From contig CAVTYQ010000005.1 of assembly GCA_963739005.1 (NCBI GenBank), positions 106,720-170,719 of the forward strand: a DNA stretch of 64,000 nt, given 5' to 3'. This document shows positions 25,946 to 35,277 of this stretch, in pieces. This DNA comes from DASWJZ01 sp963739005 (GTDB taxonomy: Bacteria > Pseudomonadota > Alphaproteobacteria > Rhizobiales > Afifellaceae). A program made the translations under genes and the position numbers. The notes beneath the pieces are model-generated. The model searched no databases, was not told the origin of the DNA, and saw nothing but the letters and a program-made list of their open reading frames with translations. How positions within the stretch are numbered: position 1 is the stretch's first letter; every line of letters starts with the position of its first letter.

Positions 25946-26854
25946 CTACTGACCTGCCGGTGGTGAATACGCGGCCAAGGCGCTGAACCAGCTCACACAA
26001 AGGAGCGCGAGCGCCGCGGCACCGTAGATGTATTGCGCGCGACGCCCCTGCGGAATTAGACCGGCGGCGAGGTGAAGCGCGACGCCCCCGAGGATGCCGA
26101 TTGCGAAACCGGCAATGTGGGCTCCGAAGTCGGTGCGCTCCCCGCCGAAACCGAGAAATGCGAGGAGCATCGCGCCGGCGGCCAAGGGCAGCCACGTGCG
26201 CAGTCCGCGCGTCCACAGCGTCGCGCGTCGCCGCCACATCAACGAGACGAAGAGACCGAGCGCCGCGAATACGCTTGTCGAGGCGCCGATCGATGTGTGC
26301 GATGCGGGTTCGATGAGCGCGTTCACAGCATTGCCGAGCCCGCCCGCGACGACGATGGCGAGCCAGGTCAGGCCGGGCCCGAGGAGCTGCGCGAGGAGCA
26401 TGCCGAACACGCCGCCGGCGAAGACATTGCTCGCAAGATGGCCGAGATCTGCATGCAGGGTGAGGGCAGTGACCGTGCGCCACCATTCGCCCGAGAGGAT
26501 CAGCGCGGACTGCGCGTAGCCGGCGGCCTCCCAGTCGAAGCCGAACATCTCTCGTCCCGTTGCGACGTAGACAATGATGAGAACCGTCGCGTAGGCGAAC
26601 GCGGCGTCGGCGCCGAGCCAGAGGGAGGGAAGGGGCGGCTCCGGCCGGCGGCGGTTCTCCTGCTGATATTCGGCAAGCTCGTGCGCGCCGCGGAGCGCAT
26701 CGGCGTCGACGACGAGCACCGAAACGCCCGCTCCGTGCCGGACCAGTCGGGAGCCGATGCCCGCCGCGGCAAGCACCAACGCGGCGCCTTCGGCGTCGGA
26801 GGGTCGGGCGTAGCGGGCCACCTCGGTCCACTGCTCCTCGAAGGTCTCGCTCAA
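25946..26854 (-). CDS. Rhomboid-family intramembrane serine protease
   Basis: A polytopic membrane protein of about 302 residues. After a cytoplasmic N-terminal domain of about 90 residues come six or seven hydrophobic segments with rhomboid motifs: HADLGHLASN (oxyanion-side His/Asn), the catalytic Ser in HTSIGASTSVFA, and the catalytic His in GAHIAGFAIG. Rhomboids cleave transmembrane segments of other proteins. No ATG is available near the 5' end; a TTG at 26854 lies 9 nt after GGAGG and is the likely start. A further TTG at 26872 is the alternative. Confidence 0.87.
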   Translation of the reverse strand: MSETFEEQWTEVARYARPSDAEGAALVLAAAGIGSRLVRHGAGVSVLVVDADALRGAHELAEYQQENRRRPEPPLPSLWLGADAAFAYATVLIIVYVATGREMFGFDWEAAGYAQSALILSGEWWRTVTALTLHADLGHLASNVFAGGVFGMLLAQLLGPGLTWLAIVVAGGLGNAVNALIEPASHTSIGASTSVFAALGLFVSLMWRRRATLWTRGLRTWLPLAAGAMLLAFLGFGGERTDFGAHIAGFAIGILGGVALHLAAGLIPQGRRAQYIYGAAALALLCVSWFSALAAYSPPAGQ

Positions 26855-27069
26855 CAGAATGCTCCTCCGCAACCCAGGCCAAAAGCGCGCACACCCACTG
26901 CACCGTCTATGTGGCGTTCGCCAAGAGAGGCTGAAGATAGGATAGACGGCGGCGGATTGCGCTCCCGGTGCCCGCTGGGAGATCTAACAGAACGGGGAGG
27001 GGCTCGGTGCCGCGCGAGTTAGCCGGGCCTAGGGCACGGCTGAGAACCGCGTCCTTTCGCCCAAGTGCT
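26855..27069. other. Intergenic region between two reverse genes
   Basis: This gap should hold the rhomboid promoter and the end of the giant surface-protein transcript. I see no clear terminator hairpin with a T-run and no supportable gene. Confidence 0.35.
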
Positions 27070-28737
27070 CTATTGCGGCACCAGGAGCCGCCGCGGAACG
27101 AGCGGCACACGCGGGACGTTCTCGATCGACGGCGTTCTCACGCACTGGAAGGCGTTGGCGCCGGTCTGCTGCTGATCGGTTCCCTCCGGACAGACGCACT
27201 CGCCACGGCGGACGCGCCCGCCTTCGCAGCTGATCTCCGGCTGCTGCGGCTCCGAAGAGACGCAGCGGTAGGCGTTGTCGCCGAGCGACTGGCGCTCGGT
27301 GCCCTCAGGGCACTGGCACTGGCCGCGGCGGACGCGCCCGCCCTCGCAGGTGATTTCAGGCTGCTGCGGCGCGACGCATTTGTAGGCGTTGTCACCGATC
27401 TGCACGCGGTCGGTTCCGTCCGGGCACTGACACTGGCCGCGGCGGACGCGGCCGCCATCGCAGCTGATCTCGGGCTGCTCGGGCGCGACGCATTTATAGG
27501 CGTTGTCGCCGATCTGCACGCGGTCGGTTCCGTCCGGGCACTGACACTGGCCGCGGCGGACGCGCCCACCGTCGCAGCTGATCTCCGGCTGCTCGGGCGC
27601 GACGCATTTGTAGGCGTTGGCGCCAATCTTCTGGCGATCGGTGCCGTCCGGGCAGACGCACTGGCCGTGGCGGACGCGCCCGCCATCGCAGCTGATCTCC
27701 GGCGGTGTCGGTGTGACGCATTCGTAGGCGTTGGTGCCGATCTTCTGGCGGTCGGTTCCGTCCGGGCAGACGCACTGGCCGTGGCGGACGCGCCCGCCGT
27801 CGCAGCTGATCTCCGGCGGTGTCGGCGCAACGCATTTGTAGGAATTGTCGCCGGTCTGCTGACGCTCGGTGCCGGTGGGGCACACGCATTCGCCGCGGCG
27901 CACGCGCCCGCCATCGCAAATGACTTCCGGAGGCGTGGACGCCACGCACTTATAGGCGTTGTCGCCGGTCTGCTGCTTCGTCGTGTTTTCCGGGCAGAAG
28001 CACTGGCCGCCGCGCACGATGCCGTCCTGGCAGACGAGCGGCGGCGTGGTGCAGACGGAATTGTTTTCGTCCTTCGCCTTCGCGACCTTGCCTTCGGGAC
28101 AGGTGCATTTGCCGTCGACGAATTCGCCGCCGGTGCAGGTCTTCTCCGGCTGGCGGATCAGGATGGTGCTGACGTGGCGGTCGTCCTGCGGGTTCGAATC
28201 CTCGACGCTCGCATCGGGCCAGACCATCTCTTTGTGGTGAATGATGCGTCGCTCGGTGAAGTTGGCGGGGATGTCGATGACGACCTTCAGCGATGCCGAC
28301 GCGCCGGGCTCGAGCGTGAGCTGATCGGCGTTGCATTCGTAGGCGCCTTCGCCGGCGACTTTGCAGGTCATGCCGGGCGTCATCGAGGTGGCGCTCGCGA
28401 CGTGGACTGCCGGGAGCAGGGTGCCGCGCAGGCCCGCCGCGCCCTTGAAGAGACGTCCGCCACGATTGTCGATGCTGACGTCGAGCGTGCAGGGCTGGCC
28501 CTTCTCGCAGACCGTGCCGCCAAACGGCGCGAGATCGGCCGCGAGCACCGGTGTGTCGATGCAGGCCGGCCCGTCATTCGCGGGCTTGTCATCGCCGGCG
28601 TAGACGGGCGCGTTGAAGGCCGGGAAAGGATTGCTCCAGTCGATCGTCGCGCAGTTCTTCACCGTCGCGCCGGCCACGGGATCCGGAAGCCTGGCGCGGA
28701 TGTGGTAATTCATGGTCTGCGAGGCCGCGAGGACCAC
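27070..28737 (-). CDS. C-terminal part of split secreted DUF11/Cys-repeat protein
   Basis: This frame continues the gene at 28589-31960 after a one-base shift near 28795: upstream of its apparent start the frame already reads AQTCANLGANETCALGSVV, the end of a DUF11-like domain. It holds the end of the fourth DUF11-like repeat and a fifth one (CEKGQPCTLDVSIDNRG). Then come nine tandem repeats of about 38 residues of the form C-x2-G-R-V-x-R-G-x-C-x-C-P-x-G-T…Y-x-C-V, and a short Pro/Val tail. The four Cys per repeat suggest small disulfide modules. It is not an independent gene: the GTG at 28737 has no proper signal peptide. Probably outer-surface or extracellular. Confidence 0.75.
   Translation of the reverse strand: MVLAASQTMNYHIRARLPDPVAGATVKNCATIDWSNPFPAFNAPVYAGDDKPANDGPACIDTPVLAADLAPFGGTVCEKGQPCTLDVSIDNRGGRLFKGAAGLRGTLLPAVHVASATSMTPGMTCKVAGEGAYECNADQLTLEPGASASLKVVIDIPANFTERRIIHHKEMVWPDASVEDSNPQDDRHVSTILIRQPEKTCTGGEFVDGKCTCPEGKVAKAKDENNSVCTTPPLVCQDGIVRGGQCFCPENTTKQQTGDNAYKCVASTPPEVICDGGRVRRGECVCPTGTERQQTGDNSYKCVAPTPPEISCDGGRVRHGQCVCPDGTDRQKIGTNAYECVTPTPPEISCDGGRVRHGQCVCPDGTDRQKIGANAYKCVAPEQPEISCDGGRVRRGQCQCPDGTDRVQIGDNAYKCVAPEQPEISCDGGRVRRGQCQCPDGTDRVQIGDNAYKCVAPQQPEITCEGGRVRRGQCQCPEGTERQSLGDNAYRCVSSEPQQPEISCEGGRVRRGECVCPEGTDQQQTGANAFQCVRTPSIENVPRVPLVPRRLLVPQ
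27138..28140 (-). repeat. Tandem 114-bp repeats coding for nine Cys-rich modules
   Basis: The period is 114 nt (38 codons); for example, the same 70-nt block starts near 27397 and again near 27511. The central copies (EISCDGGRVRRGQCQCPDGTD and variants) are nearly identical at DNA level, so copy number may vary between strains by slippage or recombination. The outer copies are more diverged (QDGIVRGGQCFCPEN, TGGEFVDGKCTCPEG). Confidence 0.85.
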
Positions 28738-31700
28738 TGATCCCAGTGCACAGGTCTCGTTCGCTCCGAGATTGGCGCAGGTCTGCGCGCCCGCCGGTAC
28801 TGTCGACGGTTGCGCCGGCGGGCAGCGCGTCCTTGACCGCCGGCATGCCGGTGAACGAAGCGGGGCCGTTGTTGGTGACGGAGATCGTGTAGTCGCAGAC
28901 CTTGCCCTCGTAGCACGAGGCCGGACCGGTCTTGGCGACGGAGAGATCGAAGCCGGCGCCGATAGCGGTGTCGATGCAGGCCGTGTTCGGCGCGTCGACA
29001 GGCGGAGCCGGGTTGTCCAGCGCCTGCTTGATCGTGACGCAATTCTTCACCGTCGTGGCGCCGCCCGGGATCGGATTCGGAAGCTTGATCGTCACCGCGA
29101 CCGAGATGCTGGCGCCGGCCGGCAGGAGGATCGGAGGATTTGGCACGGCGCATAGGAAGTAGGGGCTGATGGCCGGCACGCAAACGAACTGCGAGGCCCC
29201 CGAACCGAACCAAGTTGCCCCCGCCGGCATCTTGTCGATGAACCGTACCTTGCCGTTGTAGTCGTCCGGCCCGTTGTTGGTATAGGTCACCGTGTAGGCG
29301 CAGAGCCCGCCCGCGTCGCAATGCGACGGCCCGGACTTGCTGATGGTGAGATCGTGGAACCCCGCGAACGGGAGGATCTTCGCGCTCGCGCACGAATGGT
29401 CGGCATGGGCATCGGGGGTGCCGTCATCGGCGCCCATGTGGCTCCAGTCGATGTCGGCGCAATTCTCTATCGTCTGTCCGGCGAGCAGAATCGCAGGCTT
29501 CAACATCACGACGAAGATCCAAGACGTGTTCGGCGCGAGCGTGATCCCGTCCTTCTCGCAACTGAGGCCGCCCGGGCCGACCGAGCATTGGTTCCCAGCC
29601 AAGAAGCTCGTGGTCGGGGGCAGCACGTCTTTCACGACGAGGTTGCCGCTGAACGTGCCCGGGCCGTAGTTCGTAACCTTCATCGTGAAGACGCAGCTGG
29701 CTCCCGCCACGCAAGTGGGCGTCACGGAGGCTTTAACGATGCCGAGCTCGAAGCCGTCGGTGACCGGCGTCTTGATGCAGGAAATGTCGTTGTTGTCGCC
29801 GGGACCGTCGTCGGTCCCCATCTCGAACCAATCGATGGCGCCGCAATTTTCGACCGTCGGCGTGGCGATCACGACCGGAAGCTGGATGACGAGCTCAAGC
29901 GTCGCCGAAGTGCCGACGGGCAGATTGGCGAAGCCCAGCGTGGCGCAGCTCACGACCTGTCCAGCGACGGTGCAGTGCCAGCCGGGGGAGGAAGTGGAGA
30001 GCGTGGCGCCGGCCGGCATCGTGTCGTTGATCGCGATCACGCCGACGTAGGGGTCAGGGCCCTGATTGGTGACCTTCAGGGTGTAGTGGCAGTTGACGCC
30101 CTTCTGGCAGCTCGCCGGTCCGGTCTTCTCGATAGCGAGATCGGTTTCGAGTTGATCCGGTGGCGGATCCGGCCAGTTGTCGTCCGGGGGATAGGGCGCC
30201 GGATCCCAGCCGGTGTCTTCCGGCTCGTAGGGCTCCTCGTAAGGCTCCTCGCCCTCCTTTTCGGGGGGCTGGTAGTAGAGTTGGCTGGTGATCGCCTGTT
30301 CCACCTCGGCCGAGACCGGCTGGTAGACCGCGACGGCGCCGATCTTGGTGGCGGCGCTCTTCGCGACGTCGCCGTCGACATCGATCACGTAGGAGGTATC
30401 CGGGCCGGTCGCCGGCGTTGCCGGGCCCTTCGCCGGATAGGGCTGCGACGCTCCTTGCGGATCGACGTCGCCGAACGTGGACTCTGCGACGCCCTGAAGC
30501 CCGTCGACGTCGGAGGCGTCGCTGTGATCGCCCTTTTTCTTTGGGTTGACGCAGGGGCCCACAGACGAGCAGAGCCCGTCGCCGGTCATCCACACCGTCC
30601 CGTCGACGCTGCCGAGATCGACCTTGCCCGACGCATCGTAGCCCGGACCGAACGCGACGCCGCCCGCAGCGTTCGCGCGCAGGAACGGCATTCCGTCGTC
30701 CTTGCGGTCGTACTGGCCGACGTCGTAGCGCCCGACCGGCTGCCATTTGTCGTCGTCGCCGAACTCGTAGCGGAGCACGCGTGCTTCGTGCGGGAAGGCG
30801 AACGGCGCGTCGGCGGAAGGTCCGAGGTTGCGCACGCCGCCGCGCTCGGCGAGGAGCATCACCGGCTTGTCGCCGGCCGTCGAAATCGCGATACCCGTGA
30901 CCGGGTTGCTGCGGCCGGCGCGCGCGATCGCATCCGGCGCCGTGAAGAAGTCCGGCAGCAGGAATTCGCGGCGGATATCGCCGAGATCGAAGTCGCCGTT
31001 GTCGGAAATGCCGACCGACCAGACCGAATTCCGCTGTTCGTCGCCTGCCGCGGCGAAATCCGGGTTGCCGAAGCCCTGCGATCCCCAGACCGAATAATAG
31101 AGGCGGACGTCCTTGGTGAGCGGGTCCTGCATGACCCCGAGGCCGAAGACGCGGCGGCGGAAATCGGCGAAATTCCAGCAGGACGGCGCGCTCGCGAACG
31201 CGCCCTCTGCGCAATCGGAGACATGCGCCGCGGAGGCCGGATCGAATTCGACCGGCGGCAGCGATCCGTCCTCCCCGGTCGCGGCATCGATGAAGTCCGT
31301 CCGCGCCGTCACGCCGTGGTCGTAATGGCCGAGATCGAGCCCGTCCTTGGTGCGCAGCCGATGGATCATCCCGGTCTCGAGATCGGAGACGAAGAGCTGA
31401 TCGTGCCACGGATCGTAGGCGATGTTGCCGAGACCGGGGCCGGTGTTCTCGCGTCCGTCGAGCACGACGTCGGCGAGGATCGACGGCTCGTAATCCTTCC
31501 CGGGATCGAGCATGTAGATTGTGCCCGGGCCGCCGCCGTTTGCGCCCCACATGCCGGGCATCCAGTCGGAATTGTCGGCCGTGCGGTGAAGGCCGAACGC
31601 CGACGTGGCGGAGAGATAGACGGCTGCCGGCTCGGCTCCGCCGATCGCGACGCCGAACACCTGGCCAACCTGGCCGGCGGCGACGGACGGGCCTCCTGGG

Positions 31701-31960
31701 ACATCGATCCGAGCGCCGGCGGGCGCTTTGCCCGGCGCGCGAAGATCGATGACGCTACCGACGACGCCGTCAGGGTCGATCGTCTCGACACCGTTGACGG
31801 TTGTCGTTCCGGAAAACTGGGTGACGAAGGCTTCGCCCGGCTGCAGCCCTTCTTGCGGCTGGGCAGCTGCCGGCTGGGCAGCTGCGAGGAGCGGCAGCCC
31901 AATGATCGCAGCAGTCGCTAACGCGACACAAGCACGTCGGCACTGCGACCGAACGCTCAT
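28589..31960 (-). CDS. N-terminal part of split giant secreted protein (propeller-like domain plus DUF11-like repeats)
   Basis: The frame gives 1123 residues. A Sec signal peptide (hydrophobic residues 10-30, cleavage near AAAQP) is followed by a region of about 500 residues with NHL/propeller-like blades (GPGLGNIAYDPWHDQLFVSD), then an acidic Pro/Tyr/Glu linker near 565-600. Four DUF11-like domains start near residues 603, 737, 869 and 1003, each opening with a pattern like IEKTGPASCQKGVNCHYTLKVTN. The last about 70 residues, after ATVDSTG, are Arg-rich nonsense, because the correct continuation lies in the frame of 27070-28737. Restored, the protein would be about 1630 residues. Likely a cell-surface or matrix protein. 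Confidence 0.8.
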   Translation of the reverse strand: MSVRSQCRRACVALATAAIIGLPLLAAAQPAAAQPQEGLQPGEAFVTQFSGTTTVNGVETIDPDGVVGSVIDLRAPGKAPAGARIDVPGGPSVAAGQVGQVFGVAIGGAEPAAVYLSATSAFGLHRTADNSDWMPGMWGANGGGPGTIYMLDPGKDYEPSILADVVLDGRENTGPGLGNIAYDPWHDQLFVSDLETGMIHRLRTKDGLDLGHYDHGVTARTDFIDAATGEDGSLPPVEFDPASAAHVSDCAEGAFASAPSCWNFADFRRRVFGLGVMQDPLTKDVRLYYSVWGSQGFGNPDFAAAGDEQRNSVWSVGISDNGDFDLGDIRREFLLPDFFTAPDAIARAGRSNPVTGIAISTAGDKPVMLLAERGGVRNLGPSADAPFAFPHEARVLRYEFGDDDKWQPVGRYDVGQYDRKDDGMPFLRANAAGGVAFGPGYDASGKVDLGSVDGTVWMTGDGLCSSVGPCVNPKKKGDHSDASDVDGLQGVAESTFGDVDPQGASQPYPAKGPATPATGPDTSYVIDVDGDVAKSAATKIGAVAVYQPVSAEVEQAITSQLYYQPPEKEGEEPYEEPYEPEDTGWDPAPYPPDDNWPDPPPDQLETDLAIEKTGPASCQKGVNCHYTLKVTNQGPDPYVGVIAINDTMPAGATLSTSSPGWHCTVAGQVVSCATLGFANLPVGTSATLELVIQLPVVIATPTVENCGAIDWFEMGTDDGPGDNNDISCIKTPVTDGFELGIVKASVTPTCVAGASCVFTMKVTNYGPGTFSGNLVVKDVLPPTTSFLAGNQCSVGPGGLSCEKDGITLAPNTSWIFVVMLKPAILLAGQTIENCADIDWSHMGADDGTPDAHADHSCASAKILPFAGFHDLTISKSGPSHCDAGGLCAYTVTYTNNGPDDYNGKVRFIDKMPAGATWFGSGASQFVCVPAISPYFLCAVPNPPILLPAGASISVAVTIKLPNPIPGGATTVKNCVTIKQALDNPAPPVDAPNTACIDTAIGAGFDLSVAKTGPASCYEGKVCDYTISVTNNGPASFTGMPAVKDALPAGATVDSTGGRADLRQSRSERDLCTGISGPRGLADHELPHPRQASGSRGRRDGEELRDDRLEQSFPGLQRARLRRR

Positions 31961-32359
31961 GTGTCAAAGGAGCCTCAGGGAGAGAACGTCCCCCTCGCGA
32001 GGCGTTCACGATAGCAGGGCCCGCGGCGCGCGCAAGCGGGTGGTCGCAAGGCAGCGCGCCCTCGCGCATTTTCGAACAATTCCAAAAGGCAGCAGCCGCT
32101 TGCACTTTTGGGCGTGGTGGAAGCAGTCTGCCGCGAACCCGTCTCCGCGGGCCGATACCCTGCTTGGCGGGAAAATAGCGAGGAATTTCGTGCCGATTGC
32201 GAATTCCTAACGCCGGTGAGGACCGAGACCCCGATCACCACGTCGGCGGGGACGTTGTTGCGGCGCGCGGCGTGTTCATCGACTTCGCTGACCTGAGAAT
32301 GATTATCAGATAAATCATCGAGGCCCTGTCAAGAATCCTTGCGAAGGTATCCTGGTATC
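31961..32359. other. 399-nt divergent intergenic region
   Basis: It separates the giant surface-protein gene (reverse) from the GntR gene (forward), so it holds both promoters. The only clear element is the TTATC-A-GATAA palindrome at 32303-32313. Between 31990 and 32290 I see no gene with a ribosome binding site. Confidence 0.45.
32303..32313. promoter_or_regulatory. Operator palindrome TTATC-A-GATAA (site 1)
   Basis: Perfect dyad around a single base, about 47 nt before the GntR start. The same palindrome occurs at 36179-36189 between the divergent operons of this region. Odd-length, one-base-centred dyads of this size are typical for GntR/FCD regulators. Confidence 0.65.
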
Positions 32360-33139
32360 ATGATCAATCCCGATTCCGCCGCCCTTCGCGGCAAGTCCTC
32401 CCGCAAACGCAGACTCTTTTCCTACGTTGTCGAGGAACTCGGCCGGCGAATCGTGGGCGGCGAGTTCAAGCCCGGCGAGCCGATGCCGAACGAGGCCGAG
32501 CTCGGGGGTAAATTGGGAGCCAGCCGGTCTGTCATTCGCGAGGCGGTGAAGTCGATTGCGGCGAAGGGGTTGATCGAATCGCGTACGCGCACCGGCATCC
32601 GTGTGCTTGCCCCAATGCACTGGAACCTGCTCGACCAGCAACTGCTCGGCTGGCGCTATTCGACGATGCCGCCGCAACAGTTCTACCGGGAGATCTTCGA
32701 GATCCGCGGCCTGATCGAGCCGCAGGCGGCGGCCTTCGCGGCGGCGCGTGCGAGCAAGGCGGAGATCGCCGAGATCGTCGCCGCCTTCGCCGCCATGGAG
32801 GCCGCCGATCAACCGGGCAACGAGGCGATCGACGCGGACCTCAGGTTCCACCGGGCGGTGCTCGCCGCCGCCCACAACGACCTGCTGCTTCAGATGGGCA
32901 ATCTGATCGGCGTCGGGCTCATGGTCAGCTACCGGCTGTCAAGCGAGTCCTACACTCGCTTCTTGCCTCTGCATAAGGAGGTCGCAGACGCCATCGTGGC
33001 GCGTGATGCCGCTTCGGCGCGCGACGCAATGGCGCGCCTCCTCGTCGACACGCAGACCTTTCTCAAGACCCAACTCGGCCGGTCGCGGCGGGCGGCATCC
33101 ACTGGCGCGCGGCCGCCCCGCGCCAGAGCCGCCGCCTGA
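32360..33139 (+). CDS. GntR-family regulator, FCD subfamily (DgoR-like)
   Basis: A 259-residue protein with a winged-helix domain (EPMPNEAELGGKLGASRSVIREAVKSIAAKGLI) followed by the phrase HWNLLDQQLLGWRY, typical of D-galactonate/sugar-acid regulators, and an FCD domain with metal-site residues (DADLRFHRAVLAAAHN). The start is ATG 32360; an upstream TTG at 32339 is less likely. It probably binds the two TTATC-W-GATAA palindromes and controls itself and the operons from 36137 (reverse) and 36325 (forward). A sugar acid or lactone is the likely effector. Confidence 0.9.
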   Translation: MINPDSAALRGKSSRKRRLFSYVVEELGRRIVGGEFKPGEPMPNEAELGGKLGASRSVIREAVKSIAAKGLIESRTRTGIRVLAPMHWNLLDQQLLGWRYSTMPPQQFYREIFEIRGLIEPQAAAFAAARASKAEIAEIVAAFAAMEAADQPGNEAIDADLRFHRAVLAAAHNDLLLQMGNLIGVGLMVSYRLSSESYTRFLPLHKEVADAIVARDAASARDAMARLLVDTQTFLKTQLGRSRRAASTGARPPRARAAA

Positions 33140-33321
33140 GGCTACGGACCCGGTTCCGGAAATCCGCCATGATCCCTGGAGGGTGAACATGCGTGAAGCG
33201 TTTCCGCGCTTCGGATAGAGGCGGTGGCCCACAAGCCTTTGGGCCGATCGCGGTCCCCATGTTGTCAAGACGACGAACGACCTGAACCCGCTTCTTCGCC
33301 ATCGTCTCCTATCGAAACCGC

Positions 33322-34107
33322 TCACAGATCTTCGAGTGTGAGTTCGCGCGCCATGACGATGTTGCCAGCAGTCAGGCCGCAATCGACAGGCAGCACCGCG
33401 CCGGTGATCGCCGATGCGGCGTCGGATGCGAGAAATGCCACCGCGCGCGTGACTTCGATCGGCTCGACGATGCGTCCGAGCGGATACCAACGGGTGAGCT
33501 GTTCGAGAACCTCCGGATTGCGCGCCGCGCGCTCGGTCCAGATCGGCGTCCTGACTGTCGCCGGGCAGACGATGTTGGCGCGGATGCCGTAGCGCCCGTA
33601 TTCGACGGCCAGCGCCTTCGTGAGATTGATCATTCCTGCCTTGCCGACGCTGTAGGCGGGATCGCCGAGCGCAGCGAGGCCGTTGACCGAGCCGATATTC
33701 ACGATCACGCCCGCCTTCTTCGCCTTCATGCCCGGCAGCACTGCATAACAGCAATTGTAAGCGCCGTTGACGTTGGCGTTGACGTCGTCGGCGAACAATT
33801 CAGGCGTGGTTTTCTCCAAGGTCGGGTTACGCGATACGCCGGCATTGTTGATCAGGATGTCGATCCCGCCGAGCGATGCCTGGAGGTCGGCGAAAGCCTT
33901 CGCCACGGCGCTGCGGTCACCGATGTCGACGACCGCGGCTTCCGCGCGGACGCCGGCGTTGCGCAATTCTTCGGCGAAATTCACGACCGCCCGGCTCTTG
34001 TCGAGCGCAGCGATCGTGGCGCGCTCCCCACCGAAGTGACGGCAAAGCTCCCGGCCGATGCCGCCCGATGCGCCGGTGACCGCGACGACTTTTCCCTCGA
34101 ACTGCAC
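33322..34107 (-). CDS. SDR-family oxidoreductase
   Basis: Short-chain dehydrogenase, 261 residues: TGASGGIG near residue 11, NNAGVSRNP near 88, catalytic YSVGK near 154, and an ITGAVLPVDCGLTAGN end. It is the third gene of the reverse operon, starting 3 nt after the TIM-barrel-like gene stop. Probably a sugar or polyol dehydrogenase. Confidence 0.9.
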   Translation of the reverse strand: MQFEGKVVAVTGASGGIGRELCRHFGGERATIAALDKSRAVVNFAEELRNAGVRAEAAVVDIGDRSAVAKAFADLQASLGGIDILINNAGVSRNPTLEKTTPELFADDVNANVNGAYNCCYAVLPGMKAKKAGVIVNIGSVNGLAALGDPAYSVGKAGMINLTKALAVEYGRYGIRANIVCPATVRTPIWTERAARNPEVLEQLTRWYPLGRIVEPIEVTRAVAFLASDAASAITGAVLPVDCGLTAGNIVMARELTLEDL

Positions 34108-34110
34108 GCT

Positions 34111-35277
34111 TTAGTCCCCCACCACTTCCAGCGCTTCCGCGATCCACGCTAGATTGGCCCGGCGCAGGTGGCCGTAATTGTAGAACGCGACGTCGTGGAT
34201 GCCGGCGTCGCGAAGTGCCGCCACGGCGCCGACGACTTCGTCCTTGGTCTGCAGATCCGGCCAGGCCGGGCGCAGGATGCCGCGCAGCTTCCCGCTGCCG
34301 ACCCTGCGCTTAACGTCGGCGACATCAGCGCGGATGCGCGCGACGCTCTGCTCGTAGAAGCACGCCTCAATGGCGGCGGTCTTGGCGAGCGCGGTGAGGT
34401 CGGTTCCCTCGTACCAGGCGCCTGCAGTCGGGCGAGCGACGGAGGGGATAACGGCAATGGCCGCGTCCTTGCGCACCGCGGCGCGAATTTCCGCGACAAG
34501 CGACGTTACGATCTCGCAGCGATAGCGGAGATAAGCGCCCACCTCGCCCAAGACATCCGCCACCCAGAAAGCCTCAGCCATGTCTTCGGAGAAATCGATG
34601 TCACCGTCGAGATAGGTCTCAATGGCGCCTGCGACCTGCCGTCTGAGACTCGCGGCGTCGACGCCCGATTGCGCCGCGCCGCGGGCGCAATGCTCGCAGA
34701 AGCACAGGCCCAGTTGTGCGTCGAGCCAGCGGTTCTGCCTCAGGAGAGCGAACTCGTGATGGAAGCCGTGCTGGTAGGGGAGGAAGCCCGGCGTCTCGAG
34801 AGAGAGTCCGATGACCGGATAGCCTTCCGTTACGTCCTTGCAGAGCGCGACCGCATATTCGCGCACTTCCGGCGCGGATGGGCAAAGGCTGTAGACGTAG
34901 CGGTCGCCGAAGGCGTTCTCGACCGTCGATTCCGGGTGTGTCATGCCGAGACGCGTGTTGTGCAGAAGCACCATCCACGCGTTGACGGCGATGTCGGACT
35001 CGCAAAGCGCCATCAGCGTGTCGCCGTGCTTCAGGAGGCTGCTTTTCAGCGGCTGGATCTTGCCGTAGCGCTCCGGCGTGACACGGAAGTAGGCGGTCCC
35101 ATCCTCCGGGAAATACACCTTCCCGCTGCTTCCCTTCGGACGCATGAATTTTCCGGCGTGATAGCTCCCGGCGAGTGTCACGGTGTTGAGGCCGAGCGTC
35201 TTCACTTCGGCCACAAAGGTTGGAACCCCGACCTCCTCCACGTCCCAGGCGTATGCATAGATCGCGCGATAGCTCAT
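34111..35277 (-). CDS. Unrecognised protein, TIM-barrel glycosidase-like
   Basis: I cannot name this 388-residue family. There is no signal peptide, so it is cytoplasmic. Alternating strand/helix spacing and phrases such as YAYAWDVEEVGVPTFVAEVK, VIGLSLETPGFLPYQHGFHH (an acidic residue at a strand end) and GGDLTAL-like loops suggest a beta/alpha barrel related to glycoside-hydrolase-like proteins. A CFCEHC motif near residue 192 resembles the cysteine pair found in some beta-galactosidase-type barrels and could bind metal or form a disulfide. It lies between two SDR genes in a sugar operon, so hydrolysis or isomerisation of a sugar derivative is possible. Confidence 0.6.
   Translation of the reverse strand: MSYRAIYAYAWDVEEVGVPTFVAEVKTLGLNTVTLAGSYHAGKFMRPKGSSGKVYFPEDGTAYFRVTPERYGKIQPLKSSLLKHGDTLMALCESDIAVNAWMVLLHNTRLGMTHPESTVENAFGDRYVYSLCPSAPEVREYAVALCKDVTEGYPVIGLSLETPGFLPYQHGFHHEFALLRQNRWLDAQLGLCFCEHCARGAAQSGVDAASLRRQVAGAIETYLDGDIDFSEDMAEAFWVADVLGEVGAYLRYRCEIVTSLVAEIRAAVRKDAAIAVIPSVARPTAGAWYEGTDLTALAKTAAIEACFYEQSVARIRADVADVKRRVGSGKLRGILRPAWPDLQTKDEVVGAVAALRDAGIHDVAFYNYGHLRRANLAWIAEALEVVGD

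Noticed and set aside
27138..28140. CRISPR array because of regular direct repeats
   Set aside because: The period of 114 nt is in frame with a protein and has no unique spacers.
26968..28740. Long forward frame (590 codons) rich in Ala/Asp/Leu repeats
   Set aside because: It is the antisense image of the Cys-repeat coding region; the 114-bp periodicity forces an open frame, and there is no ribosome binding site or plausible domain.
33189..33218. Nine-codon ORF (MREAFPRFG) after a very good GGAGGGTGAAC
   Set aside because: Too short to support and no clear target; it may be a remnant or chance.
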